Part shown: positions 8,446 to 32,892 of the stretch, piece after piece | Layout: every line of letters begins with the position of its first letter | How positions within the stretch are numbered: the stretch's first letter is position 1 | Source of the DNA: Amycolatopsis sp. EV170708-02-1 | GTDB taxonomy: Bacteria; Actinomycetota; Actinomycetes; Mycobacteriales; Pseudonocardiaceae | Length of the DNA: 64,000 bases | NCBI RefSeq assembly: GCF_022479115.1 | Contig: NZ_CP092497.1 | Location: forward strand, 248,001-312,000 | Direction of reading: 5' to 3' | Position numbers and translations under genes: made by a program | Notes under the pieces: generated by a model | Database searches by the model: none | What the model was told of the DNA's origin: nothing | The model's input: the letters and a program-made list of their open reading frames with translations, nothing else

Positions 8446-9021
8446 GTGCGGACTCTCACTGCGCTGGGCCTCACGGTGCTGCGCCTGCTCACCGATCGGC
8501 CGCAGCACGCGTACGAGCTGCAGCAGCGGATGCGGGAACAGGGGCTGGACCAGATCGTCAAGGTCACGCACGGGGCGCTGTACAACACGGTGGACACGCT
8601 GGCGAAGGCCGGGCTGATCGAGCCGGTCGAGACCGTCCGCGACGGCAGACGCCCCGAACGCACCGTCTACTCGATCACCGCGCCGGGCCGCGAGCAGGCC
8701 CGCGAACGGTTGCGCGAGCTGCTGGTCACCCTCACCCCGGAGTACCCCGCGTACTGCGCCGCGCTGGCATTCATGTCACTGCTGACCGCGGAGGACGCCG
8801 CGAGCAGGCTCGAACATCGATGCGTGCTGCTCGAAGGCAGGCTCGCGGCTTCGCAGGCCGAGTACGACGCGCTGACCGGGCGCGACGTGCCACGCGTCGC
8901 GCTGGTGGAGATGCGGCACCTGCGCGCCCATCTGCGGGCGGACCTCGAGCTCACTCGCGCCCTTGTCGACGAGATCCACAGTGGGCGGCTGGAGTTGAGC
9001 GGTTCCGCCGCCGTGCGGTGA
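8446..9021 (+). CDS. PadR-family transcriptional regulator
   Basis: This 191-residue PadR protein has an N-terminal winged helix and a C-terminal helical dimerisation part. It shows LRLLTDRPQHAYELQQRM (helix 1 and recognition entry), KVTHGALYNTVDTLAKAGLI (helix 3 and wing), and RRPERTVYSITAPGREQ, all family hallmarks. The GTG at 8446 is chosen because GGGGAG lies 5 nt upstream; a TTG at 8431 is less likely. It diverges from the helR-like gene across 79 bp with a palindrome at 8401-8417. It probably represses itself and helR and responds to a small molecule, perhaps the cluster product (inference). Confidence 0.85.
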   Translation: MRTLTALGLTVLRLLTDRPQHAYELQQRMREQGLDQIVKVTHGALYNTVDTLAKAGLIEPVETVRDGRRPERTVYSITAPGREQARERLRELLVTLTPEYPAYCAALAFMSLLTAEDAASRLEHRCVLLEGRLAASQAEYDALTGRDVPRVALVEMRHLRAHLRADLELTRALVDEIHSGRLELSGSAAVR

Positions 9022-9047
9022 AGGCCTTGGCGGGAGGCGAAGGTGGC

Positions 9048-9104
9048 GTGTCGCGAAAGCCACTTTCGAGACATCCAACGTCGCGAAAGCGGCTTTCGCG
9101 ACAT
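9048..9104. repeat. REP-like nested palindrome, copy B
   Basis: This is the same nested TCGCGAAAG/CTTTCGCGA architecture as at 507-563, with a few mismatches in the inner halves. It lies between the convergent padR and GH16 genes. Confidence 0.7.
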
Positions 9105-9165
9105 ACGCCCAGCACTCCCGTGGCTCAGATCGCCCGGTTGATGTCGACTTGACCGATCACCGACG

Positions 9166-9218
9166 TACGTGAAGGCCCCCTTCACTGCGCTAGACGCAGT
9201 GAAGGGGGCCTTCACGTA
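9166..9218. terminator. Bidirectional hairpin terminator of the PKS operon and padR
   Basis: Perfect 24-bp arms (9166-9189 and 9195-9218) enclose the loop CTAGA. It lies 12 nt beyond the stop of the GH16-fold gene and about 145 nt after padR, at the convergent junction. Its core GTGAAGGCCCCCTTCA is shared with 50784-50834. Confidence 0.8.
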
Positions 9219-9229
9219 CTTGAGCCGGG

Positions 9230-10039
9230 TCAGGCGGGCGGCGCCACCTCCGCGACGGTGACGCGGTCGACGAGCATCGTCGTCGGGAAGGCGGCGGGAT
9301 CGGGTTCCCCGGGCATCACGGGGCCGCCCGGGCTGCCGACCACCACGAGCAGTCCGACGAAGACCTCCTGGTTGAACAGCCAGCCCTTCGGGGTGGTGTC
9401 GGCCGGGGTGAGCCGCAGGTACTCACGGCCGTCGAGGTACCAGGTGATCGAGTCCGGGTCGCGGGTCCACACGACGGAGTAGGTGTGGAAGTCCTCGCTC
9501 AGCGGCCGTCCGTCCGGCGTGGCGGTGGCGGTGCCCATCCCCAGTGACGGCAGCTGGTGGCACTCCGGCGAGTGCACGACGCCGTACACGTTGGCGGGTT
9601 CGGAGTTCACCACTTCGAAGATGTCCAGCTCGCCGGAGAGGTACCAGCCCTGCAGCGGCTCGGTCTCCCCGAGGTGACGCATCCGGTTCGCCCACGCGAA
9701 CATCGCGCAGTCGAGGCCCAGTCCCGGCGCGGTCTTGACCACGGCCTCGATCTTGAGCGCGCCGCCCGGCGCCGGGACGAAATCCTCGCGCACCGTCTCG
9801 ATCCAGGCCGAGACGTAGCCGTCCTCTTCGCTGTGCGTGGCCGTCATCCGCAGATGGCCTTCGCCGTCCAGGCTCAGGTGGCCGGTGTCGTCCGCGTAGG
9901 ACTCGATGCCCGCCGCCCAAGGCTTTCCGGTGATCACCTTCCAGCGGTCGCGGTCGAGCGGCGCTCCCCGCGGGCCGTCGAAGTCGTCCTGCCACAGGAC
10001 CTTCCAGTCCGTCGAGGTGGGCGAGTTCAGCGTTTCCAT
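9230..10039 (-). CDS. Cytoplasmic GH16-fold protein, TrdE-like polyketide dehydratase candidate
   Basis: This 269-residue protein has the glycoside hydrolase family 16 jelly roll. The catalytic E-x-D-x-x-E signature is intact as GELDIFEVVN (E137, D139, E142). GH16 beta-glucanases are secreted, yet this protein begins METLNSPTSTDWKVLWQDDFDG with no signal peptide. It starts 15 nt after the stop of the last PKS gene, behind a GGAAGAGGAA ribosome site, as the final gene of the PKS operon. In tirandamycin biosynthesis TrdE, a glycoside-hydrolase-family protein, forms the delta-11,12 double bond. Module 3 here leaves a hydroxyl at the equivalent carbon. I infer the same dehydration role. A sugar-cleaving role (self-resistance deglycosylation) is less likely because no glycosyltransferase is seen. 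Confidence 0.8.
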   Translation of the reverse strand: METLNSPTSTDWKVLWQDDFDGPRGAPLDRDRWKVITGKPWAAGIESYADDTGHLSLDGEGHLRMTATHSEEDGYVSAWIETVREDFVPAPGGALKIEAVVKTAPGLGLDCAMFAWANRMRHLGETEPLQGWYLSGELDIFEVVNSEPANVYGVVHSPECHQLPSLGMGTATATPDGRPLSEDFHTYSVVWTRDPDSITWYLDGREYLRLTPADTTPKGWLFNQEVFVGLLVVVGSPGGPVMPGEPDPAAFPTTMLVDRVTVAEVAPPA

Positions 10040-10054
10040 GGTTCCTCTTCCTTC

Positions 10055-17814
<7,760 letters not shown>

Positions 17815-17818
<4 letters not shown>

Positions 17819-20800
17819 CGGCCCGCTCCCGCTTCCAGCGCCAGGTCGACCAGACCGGCGACGTCCAGTTCGTCGATTTCCGCGACGGCGTCGCGCTCGG
17901 GTGCGGTCACGTCCGAAGGTGCTTCCTCCGCCGGGAACAGCCGCTCGCGCAGGAACCCGGCCAGCGCCGCGGAGGTCGGGTGGTCGAACACGAGGGTCGC
18001 GGGCAGGCGCAGCCCGGTCGCCGAGCTGAGCCGGTTGCGCAGTTCGACGGCGGTGAGCGACTCGAATCCCAGGTCCGTGAAGGCGCGCCCGGACTCGATC
18101 TCCTGTGGCGACGAGTGCCCGAGCACGTTCGCGACATGCCCGCGCACCAAGTCGACAAGTGCCCATTCCCGCTCGCCCGTGGGAAGCCCGGCGAGCCGCT
18201 GCCTCAGGCCGCCGTCGACGGCCACGCCCGCCGAGGCCCGGCGCACCGGTGCCCGGACGAGGTCGCGCAGCAGCGTCGGGACGGTCTCCGGACGGGCGCG
18301 CAGTTTGGCGGTGTCGAATTTGACCGGCACCAGCGCGGGATGGGCCGAGCCCAGTGCCGCGTCGAACAACGTCAGCCCGTCCCGGGAAGCCAGCGGGATC
18401 ATGCCGCCCTTCATCATCCGCGCGACGTCGGTTTCGCCGAGGTGCTCGGTCATGCCACTGCGTTGCGCCCACAACGCCCACGCCAGCGACACGGCGGGAA
18501 GGCCCTGGGCGCGGCGGTGGTGGGCGAAGGCGTCGAGGAACGCGTTGGCGGCGGCGTAGTTCGCCTGTCCCACGCTGCCGAATGTGCCTGCCGCGGAAGA
18601 GAAGAGCACGAAGGCCGAGAGCCCGGCGTCCTTGGTCAGCTCGTGCAGGTTGACCACGGCGTCGACCTTCGGGGTGAACACCCGGTCCACCCGGTCCGGG
18701 GACTGGGCGGTGACGACGCCGTCGTCCAGGACGCCGGCGACGTGCACGACCGCGGACAACCGCCCCTCCAGCCCGGACAGCACCTTCGCGAGATCGGCGC
18801 GGTCGCCGACGTCGCAGGCATGGATCTCCACCTTCGCCCCGAGCCGTTCCAGCTCCCCGTCCCCTTCGCCGGCGCCGCGACGGCTGAGCAGCACGAGGCT
18901 CCGCACCCCGTGCGCCTCGACGAGGTGCCGGGCGACGAGCCTGCCGAGCGTCCCGGTCCCGCCGGTGACCAGCACCGTCCCGGAGAGGTCGACGGAGGTG
19001 TCGTCGCCGGGCGAGGTCGCGCGGGCCAGTCGTGGCGCGTGGATCTCCCCCGCGCGGATCGCCAGCTGGGGCTCACCGGTCGCCAGCGCGGCCGGGAGAG
19101 CGGCCGCGGACGCCGGGTGTTCGTCGATGTCGAGCAGGACGAACCGGCCGGGGTGCTCGGTCTGCGCGGTCCTGAGCAGGCCCCACACCGTGGCCGCGGC
19201 CAGATCCTGGCCGGGGTCGCCGGTCCCGGTGAGCACCGCTCCACGGGTGCGGAACACCAGCGTGCTCTCGGCGAGGCGGTCGTCGGCCAGCCATCGCTGG
19301 ACCAGTTCCAGTGCCTGTCCGGTGACCGCGCGGGCCTCGGCCGCCAGATCCCCGGTTCCTCCTGCCAGCGTGGCGAGCACGATGGCGGGCGGGGATCCGG
19401 CCGCTTCCGCGGGTGAGCCGTAGCGCTCGACGCGCAGGCCGGTGTGCGCGGCGAGCCCAAGGTCGTCGCGGAGCACGCCGATCGTCTGATCGTGCGGCGG
19501 ATTCCCTTGCCGGACCGGCTTCCAGGTGACGTGGAACAGCGAGTCGTGGCCGGTGCGCAGCCGGTCCTTGGTCACCGGGCGGACCGTCAGCGATTCGACG
19601 GTGAGCACCGGCGCGCCGCTCTCGTCGGTCAGCGCCACCCGGTAGGTCTCCGGTCCGGTCGCCGCGACCCGCACCCGGACCGCGGCCGCACCGGCGGCGT
19701 GCAGGGTCACGCCCTGCCAGGAGAACGGCAGGTGGGCCTGGTCCGGCTGGGCCGCGGTGAGCGCGACCGCGTGCGAGGCCGCGTCGAGCAGTGCCGGGTG
19801 CAGGCCGTAGTGCCCCGCGTGGCCGGTGTGCTCTTCGGGCAGGCGGACCTCGGCGTACACCTCGTCGCCGTGGCGCCACGCGGCGCGCAAGCCCTGGAAC
19901 GCGGGCCCGTGGCCGTAACCGCGCTCGGCGAACGCAGCGTAGAAACCTTCGACCGCAACAGGTTCCGCGCCCGGCGGTGGCCAGGCCGCGGCCGTGTCGA
20001 AGCCGGGTTCGCCGGGTTCGGGGCTCATCACGCCGGTGGCGTTGCGCACCCATTCGCCCGCGTCGCCGGTGCGGGTGTGCACCTGGAACGCCCGGCCACC
20101 GTCGTCGCCCTCCGGTTCGGTCACGACCTGGATCCGCACCCCGTCGCCTTCCGGGAGCACCAGCGGCGCCTCCAGCACCAGCTCGTCGACCCGGCCGCAG
20201 CCGGCGAGGTCGGCCGCGTGCACGGCGAGCTCGACGAATCCGGTGCCGGGCAGCAGAACCGAGTCGAAGACCCGGTGCTCCGCCAGCCAACCGTGGTCGC
20301 GCAAGGAGATCCGGCCGGTGAGGACCAGAGCGCCGTCCGGCGTCTCGAGGGCCGCGCCGAGCAGCGGGTGCCCGGCCTGCCGCAGACCGGCCGACTCGAG
20401 ATCCGCGCCCGTCGACCCCGACACCGGGAGACGGTGGCGCTGCCGCTGGAACGGATAGGTGGGGAGGTCGACGCGATGCGCTCCGGTGAAAGCCGGGGCC
20501 CAGTCGACATCGACGCCCTGAACGTAAGCCTCGCCCAGCGACAACAACATGCGGTCGAGGTCACCGTCGTCCCGACGAAGAGTGCCAACAGCCACCGCGT
20601 CTTCCGCGGTCTGCTGAATCGCCATCGTCAAGACCGGATGTGCGCTCGTCTCCACGAACACACCGAAACCCTGCTCCGACAACGACCTGATCGCATGCTC
20701 GAATTCGACGGTCTGCCGCAGATTCCGATACCAGTACTCCGCATCCAAACCCGAACCATCGACCAACTCGCCGGTGACGGTGGAGAACAACGGAACCCGG

Positions 20801-23097
20801 CCCGCCACCGGACCAACCGCGCTCAGCACCTCCAGCAACTCGGCACGGATCTGCTCCACCTGAACCGAATGCGACGCGTAATCCACCGGAATCCGCTTCG
20901 CCCGAACCCCGTCCTGGCCACAAGCCGCCATGAACTCGTCCAGCGCCGCGGGATCACCCGACACCACCGTCGCCCCGGAACCATTCACCGCCGCCACAGA
21001 CAGCGACTCCCCGAGCCGGATGCGCACCTCATCGACCGGCAACGCGACCGACACCATCCCACCCTGACCAGCCAGAGCCGTGATCGCCTTACTCCGCAAC
21101 GCAACCACCCGCGCACCATCGACCAGCGACAACGCACCACTCACACACGCCGCCGCGATCTCACCCTGCGAATGCCCCACCACCACATCAGGACGGACAC
21201 CGTAGGACTCCCACACCGCCGCCAACGACACCATCACCGCCCACAACACCGGCTGCACCACATCAACCCGCACCAACGCGGCCTCGTCACCAAGCACATC
21301 CGGCAACGACCAGTCCACAAAGGACGAAAGAGCCTCCGCACACTCATCCAACCGTGACGCGAAAACCGGGGAAGACTCATACAACTCCAGGCCCATCCCC
21401 GCCCACTGCGAACCCTGACCGGGGAACACGAACACGACCTTGCCCGGATCGCCCGCACTCCCCTGCACCAGACCGGCGACCTCCTTGCCGTCGGCCAACG
21501 CCCGGAGTCCCTGTTCGGCCGAGCCCCCGTCGCGGGCCACCAGGACGGCTCGGCGCTCGAAGCCGGAGCGAGTGGTGGCGAGCGAGAAGCCGACGTCGGG
21601 CAGTCCGGTGCCCACAAGCGGGGCGAGCTGCCAGGCCGCTTCGCGCAGCGCGGGCTCGGTCTTGGCCGAGAACACCAGCGGTACGACCGAGTCCACAGTA
21701 GACGGTTCCGGCTCCTCGGCCGGGACGTGTTCCAGGATCACGTGGGCGTTGGTTCCGCTGACGCCGAACGACGACACACCGGCACGACGCGGACGGTCCA
21801 CCTCCGGCCAGGGCCGCGCTTCGGTCAGCAACGACACCTTCCCCGCCGACCAGTCCACATGGGACGAAGGCTTGTCCACGTGCAAAGTCTTCGGCAGCAG
21901 GCCGTTCCGCATCGCCAGCACCATCTTGATCACACCGGCGACGCCGGAGGCGGTCTGGGCGTGGCCGATATTGGACTTGATCGACCCCAGCCACAACGGT
22001 TGCTCGCGGCTCTGCCCGTAGGTCGCCAGCAACGCCTGCGCCTCGATCGGGTCGCCCAGTGTGGTCCCCGTGCCGTGTGCTTCCACGGCGTCGACCTGGT
22101 CGGCCGAGAGCCGGGCGTCGACGAGGGCCTGCCGGATGACCTCCTGCTGGGAAGTGCCGTTCGGCGCGGTGAGCCCGTTGGACGCCCCGTCCTGGTTGAT
22201 CGCCGAACCCCGCACGATCGCCAGCACCGGATGCCCGAGACGGCGCGCCTCCGACAGCCGCTCGACGAGCACGAGGCCGACGCCCTCGGCCAGCCCCATC
22301 CCGTCGGCGGCGTCGGCGAACGCCTTGCAGCGGCCGTCGTGGGCGAGCCCGCGCTGCCTGCTGAACCCGGTGAACGAGGCAGGCGTGGCCATCACCGCGA
22401 CCCCGCCAGCCAGTGCGCGCTCGCACTCGCCGTGCCGCACCGCCTGGACCGCGAGGTGGAGCGCGGTCAGCGAAGACGAGCACGCCGTGTCGATGGTGAC
22501 GGCGGGGCCTTCGAGCCCCAGCGCGTAGGCGATCCGGCCGGACACCACGCTCGGGTTGCTCGCGGTGACGACGTAGCCCTCGTAGCTGTCCGGCGCCTGC
22601 TTCAGCAGCACGCCGTGGTCCTGGTAGTGGCAGCCGACGTAGACGCCGGTGCGGCTGCCCTTGAGCGACAACGGGTCGATGCCCGCGCGTTCGAGGGTCT
22701 CCCACGCGGTCTCCAGCAGCAGCCGCTGCTGCGGGTCGGTGGCGGCCGCTTCGCGTGGCGAGATCCCGAAGAACCCCGCGTCGAAGTCGTCCACATCGGA
22801 CAGGAAGCCGCCTTCCCGCACGTACGTCCGGCCGGGTGTGTCCGGATCCGGGTCGTAGAGCGCGTCGGCGTCCCAGCCACGGTCGGCCGGGAACCCGGAG
22901 ACCAGATCGGCCTCGGCCACCAACAGCCGCCAGAGCTGCTCCGGCGTGCGCACCCCGCCGGGGAAACGGCAGCCCATGGCGACCACGGCGACCGGGTCGG
23001 GTGCCCTGTCCTCCACCTCGGCGAGCCGGCGGCGGGTCTGCCGCAGCTCCGCGGTCACTCGTTTGAGATAGTCCCGGAGTTTCTGTTCCTCAGCCAT
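17815..23097 (-). CDS. Type I modular PKS, module 6: KS-AT(methylmalonyl)-DH-KR-ACP
   Basis: This 1760-residue single-module protein starts [22 protein letters not shown], an N-terminal coiled-coil docking helix. The ATG at 23095-23097 follows GGGGGAT and is preferred to a GTG 24 nt upstream. KS has Cys in [11 protein letters not shown] (near 206). AT has GHSQGE near 642 and YASH near 741, predicting methylmalonyl-CoA. DH has [11 protein letters not shown], where the usual Gly of H-x3-G-x4-P is Asp, but [11 protein letters not shown] and LLDAASHAV keep the other catalytic features, so activity is likely. KR has TGGTGTLG near 1379 and LDD (B type). ACP has GFESL near 1679. The short C-terminal tail overlaps the next gene by 4 nt (ATGA). 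It should introduce the methyl-bearing double bond (C4=C5). Confidence 0.93.
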
Positions 23098-23113
23098 TTG
23101 CGCGGATCCCCCG

Positions 23114-26100
23114 TCAGGCACTGCCGAACTCGGCGTCGATCAGGTCGAATATCTCGTCGTCGGTGGCGATGTCGAGGCCGTCGTCGGCCGCCGGGTCCAC
23201 CGCACCGGCGAGGTCGGTCCACTTCCACACCATCGACCGCAGCCGGGCGATGATCTTGGCGGCCGCCTCGTCCCCGGTCTCCGCGCCGAACAGCGCCGCC
23301 TCGATCCGGTCGAGCTCGTCGAGTACGGGGGTGGCACGGGGAACCAGCTGAGCGTGGACATAGCGGGCCAGCGCCGCCGGGCTCGGGTGGTCGTAGACCA
23401 TCGTGGCCGGCAGCCGGACCCCGGTCGCCGCGGTCAGCTTGTTGCGCAGCTCGACCGCGGTCAGCGAGTCGAACCCCATCTCCTTGAACGGCCGGGCGGG
23501 CGCCACGGCGTCGGGGGCGGAGTGCCCGAGCACCACCGTCACCTGCGCGCGGACCAGGTCGAGGACGAGACGTTCGCCGTCGGCCGCGGCGGCCACCCTC
23601 CGCGCGAGATCGGATCCGGCCGCTTCGGGCACGGTGCCGGCCTGCACCGCGCCTTGGACGTCGGGCAGGTCGTCGAACAGCGGCCGCGCCCTGGTCGAGG
23701 TGAAGACCGGGACGAACTTCGCCCAGTCCACGTGGGCGACGGTCAACGTCGTCTCGTCGTGGTCGAGGACGTGCTGCAGCGCGGTGAAAGCGAGCGCGGG
23801 ATCCATCAGCGGCAAACCGCGGCGGCGCAGCTGATCGTTGTCGATGCCCTCGATGGCCCGGTCGGTGTCCCAGGGGTTCGCCGCGGCCCAGACGCCCCAG
23901 GCGATCGAGGTCGCGGTGCGCCCTTCCGCCCGGCGACGCGCCGCGAGCGCGTCGAGGAAGGCGTTGGCCGCGGCGTAGGCGCCGTGGTCTCCGCTGCCCC
24001 ACACTCCGGCGATGGAGGAGAACAACACGAACGCGTCGAGGTCGTCGTCACGGAAGATCTCGTCGAGATGTCCGGCGCCGTCCGCCTTCGCACCGACGAC
24101 GTCGGCGAAGTCGGCCAGCGTCGTCTCGTCGAGGGAGCCGAGGCCGATCTGCGCGGCGGCGTGGATGACGGCGCGGATCGGCGGACCGCTGCGCCGCACC
24201 CGCGACACGAGGTCCTCCAGCGCCGCCCGGTCGGCCACGTCGCACTCGGCCGGTATCAGCTCGACGCCCTGCCCGGCCAGCTCCGCGGTCAGTTCGGGCA
24301 TGCCCGGCGCGGCCGGTCCGCGCCGGGAGGGCAGCACGATCCGAGCCGCGCCGTTGCCCGCGAGCCACCGCACGATATGCGTGCCCAGTACGCCGGTCCC
24401 GCCGGTGAGCAGGACGGTGTCGCTCGGCCGCCAGGTCCGGTCCGGCTTGCCCGTCCGCGCGGCCCTGACCAGTCGGCGGACGAGGACACCCGGTTCCCTG
24501 ATCGCCAGCTGATCCTCGGCGCCCGCGCCTGCCAGCACCGCGCAGAGCCGGCCGGCGGCCGCCTCGTCGAACTCGGCGGGCAGGTCGATCAGGCCGCCCC
24601 AGCGGTCGGCGTGCTCCAGTCCCGCGACGCGACCGACTCCCCAGGCGTGGGCCTGTACCGGGTTGGTCAGCGGGTCCCGGGGCCCGGTCGTCACGGCACC
24701 GCGGGTGAGGATCCACAGTGGAGCGTCGTGTCCGGCGTCGCCGAGTGCCTGGATCAGCTGGACGGTCCTGGCCAAGCCGTCGGACAGCGCCGGGGTGACG
24801 GCGTCCGGTCGTTCGTCGAGCGCCAGCAGACTCACCACGCCGCTGAGCACGCCGAGCCCGCGCAGCCGGTCCGCGAGGGCTTCCCGGCCGGGGTCGACGG
24901 GCAGGATGCGGGTCTCCGCGCCGCGGGCTTCGAGACTCCGGACGACCGGGTCCACGAGGTCGCTGTCCGTTCCCGCGGGCACGGTGACCAGCCACCGCCC
25001 GGTCAGCGATGCTTCGGGGAGAGCTTCGATCGTCTTCCACGTCACCCGGTACCGGATGTCGTCCAGCGGGTCCGCGGCCGTGCCGCCCGCCGTTCGCTGG
25101 AGCCAGAACCGCTCGCGCTGGAACGGATACGCGGGCAGGTCGACACGGTGCGCGCCGGCGAAGGCCCGGGTCCAGTCGACCTCGACGCCTTGGACGTACG
25201 CCTCGCCGAGCGACAACAGCACACGGTCCAGACCGCCTTCGTCACGGCGAAGGGAACCGGCGACGACCGCGTCCTCGACGGTCTGCTGGATGGCCATGGT
25301 CAGCACCGGATGCGCGCTCGTCTCCACGAACGCGCCGAAACCCTGCTCCGACAGTGACCGGATCGCGTGGCCGAATTCGACGGTCTGCCGCAGATTGCGG
25401 TACCAGTACTCGGCGTCCAGCCCCGAACCGTCGACCAGCTCGCCGGTGACGGTGGAGAACAACGGGAGGCGGCCGGACATCGGGCGAACCGCGCTGAGAA
25501 CGTCCAGCAACTCGGCACGGATCTGTTCCACCTGCACCGAATGCGACGCGTAGTCCACCGGGATCCGTTTCGCCCGGACGCCGTCCCGTTCGCACGCCGC
25601 CATCAGCTCGTCCAGTGCCTCGGGATCACCCGAGACCACCGTCGCCCCGGCGCCGTTCACCGCGGCGATCGACAGGCTTTCGGTCAGCCGAGCCCGTACG
25701 TCGTCCACGGGCAGCGCGAGGGAAACCATCCCGCCCTGACCCGCCAAGGCCGTGATCGCCTTGCTGCGCAACGCGACGACCCGGGCGCCGTCCGGCAAGG
25801 ACAGAGCACCGCTCACACAAGCGGCCGCGATCTCACCCTGCGAATGACCGACGACGGCGTCGGGGCGCACACCGTAGAACTCCCACACCGCGGCCAACGA
25901 CACCATCACCGCCCACAACACCGGCTGCACGACATCGACCCGGGCCAACGCGGACTCGTCGCCGAGCACATCCGGCAACGACCAGTCCACAAAGGACGAA
26001 AGAGCCTCCGCGCACTCGTCCAGCCGCGCCGCGAACACCGGGCTGGCCTGATACAACTCCAGCCCCATCCCCGCCCACTGCGAACCCTGGCCCGGGAACA

Positions 26101-27756
26101 CGAACACGACCTTGCCCGGATCGCCCGCCACGCCCCGAACGAGACCGGCGGCGTCCCGGCCGTCGGCGAGTGCGGTGAGACTCTCGCGGTCGGCCGCCAC
26201 CAGTGCCGCGCGGTACTCCCACGCCGAGCGAGTGGTGGCCAGGGACAGGCCGACGTCCGGCAAGCCCGCGCCGAGCGCGGGGACGAGCTGCCGCGCGGTC
26301 TCCCGGAGGGCGGCTTCGCTCTTGGCCGAGAACGCCAAGGGGACAATCGAGTCCATAGTGGAGGGTTCGGGTTCCTCGGTGGGAACCTGTTCCAGGATCA
26401 CGTGGGCGTTGGTCCCGCTGACCCCGAACGACGACACACCGGCACGCCGCGGACGATCCACCTCCGGCCAGGGCTGGGACTCGGTCAGCAGCGACACCTT
26501 CCCCGCCGACCAGTCCACATGCGACGAAGGCTTGTCCACATGCAACGTCTTCGGCAACAGGCCGTTCCGCATCGCCTCGACCATCTTGATCACACCCGCG
26601 ACCCCGGCCGCCGCCTGCGTATGACCGAGATTCGATTTCACCGAACCCAGCCACAACGGTTGCTCGCGGCTCTGCCCGTAGGTCGCCAGTAGCGCCTGCG
26701 CTTCGATCGGATCGCCCAGCTTGGTACCCGTGCCATGCGCCTCCACCGCGTCGACATCCGCCGCGGAAAGACCCGCATTCGCCAACGCCGCAACAATCAC
26801 CCGACGCTGCGAAGGACCATTCGGCGCCGTCAAACCATTCGACGCACCATCCTGATTCACCGCCGAACCCCGCACCACCGCCAACACCGGATGCCCATTA
26901 CGACGCGCGTCCGATAGCCGCTCCAGGAGCACTACGCCGGCGCCTTCGGCCAGCCCGGTGCCGTCGGCGGCGTCCGCGAACGCCTTGCAGCGCGCGTCCT
27001 CGGCCAGTCCGCGCTGGCGGCTGAACTCGACGAGGAACCCCGGGGTCGACATCACCGTCACCCCGGCCGCCAGCGCCATGGTGCAGTCCCCGTGGCGCAG
27101 CCCCTGGCACGCGAGGTGCAGGGCGACCAGCGAAGCCGAGCAGGCGGTGTCGATCGTGAGGGCCGGGCCTTCCAGCCCGAAGGTGTACGCGAGCCTGCCC
27201 GAAGCGACCGAGGCGGCGCTGCCGATGCCGAGATATCCGGCGACGCCGTCCGGCGTCTCCTGCAAAACTTCGGAGTAGTCGGTCCCGTTGCCACCGACGT
27301 AGACGCCGGTCCGGCTGCCGCGCACTGCGGCGGTGGCGATGCCGGCGCGCTCGAACGCCTCCCACGCGGTCTCCAGCAGCAACCGGTGCTGCGGGTCCAT
27401 GGCGAGCGCTTCGCGCGGGCTGATCCCGAAGAACCCCGGGTCGAATCGGTCGGCGTCGTAGAGGAAACCGCCGTCCTGGACATAGCATTTGCCGGGCTTG
27501 TCCGGGTCCGGGTCGTACAGCGAGGCCAGGTCCCAGCCCCGGTTGTCCGGGAAGCCGGACACCGCGTCACGTTCCTGCGTCAGCAGCTCCCACAGGTCCT
27601 CGGGAGACCGGACGCCGCCGGGGAACCGGCAGCTCATCCCGATGATCGCGATCGGCTCCCTGTCCCGGCGCTCGTGTGCCCGGATCCGGTCGTGCGCGTC
27701 GTCCAACTCGGTCGTGACCCGCTTGAGGTAGTCCCGCAGCCTGCTTTCGTTCGCCG

Positions 27757-27760
<4 letters not shown>
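23114..27760 (-). CDS. Type I modular PKS, module 5: KS-AT(methylmalonyl)-KR-ACP
   Basis: This 1548-residue protein starts at the GTG 27758-27760, overlapping the stop of the preceding gene by 4 nt (GTGA). It opens [19 protein letters not shown], a coiled-coil docking helix. KS has the less common DTACSASL around Cys near 207. AT has GHSQGE near 638 and YASH near 737 (methylmalonyl). No DH is present. KR has TGGTGVLG near 1120 and [10 protein letters not shown] with YAAAN, and it lacks LDD; the Trp predicts an A-type KR, of opposite stereochemistry to the other KRs of this assembly line. ACP has GFDSL near 1430. The C terminus carries a docking domain ([12 protein letters not shown] ... [13 protein letters not shown]). 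The module should leave a hydroxyl (C7 in tirandamycin numbering). Confidence 0.94.

Positions 27761-32891
<5,131 letters not shown>

Positions 32892-32892
<1 letters not shown>

Noticed and set aside
9230..10039. Secreted beta-glucanase
   Set aside because: No signal peptide, and tight linkage to the PKS operon argues for an intracellular biosynthetic role.
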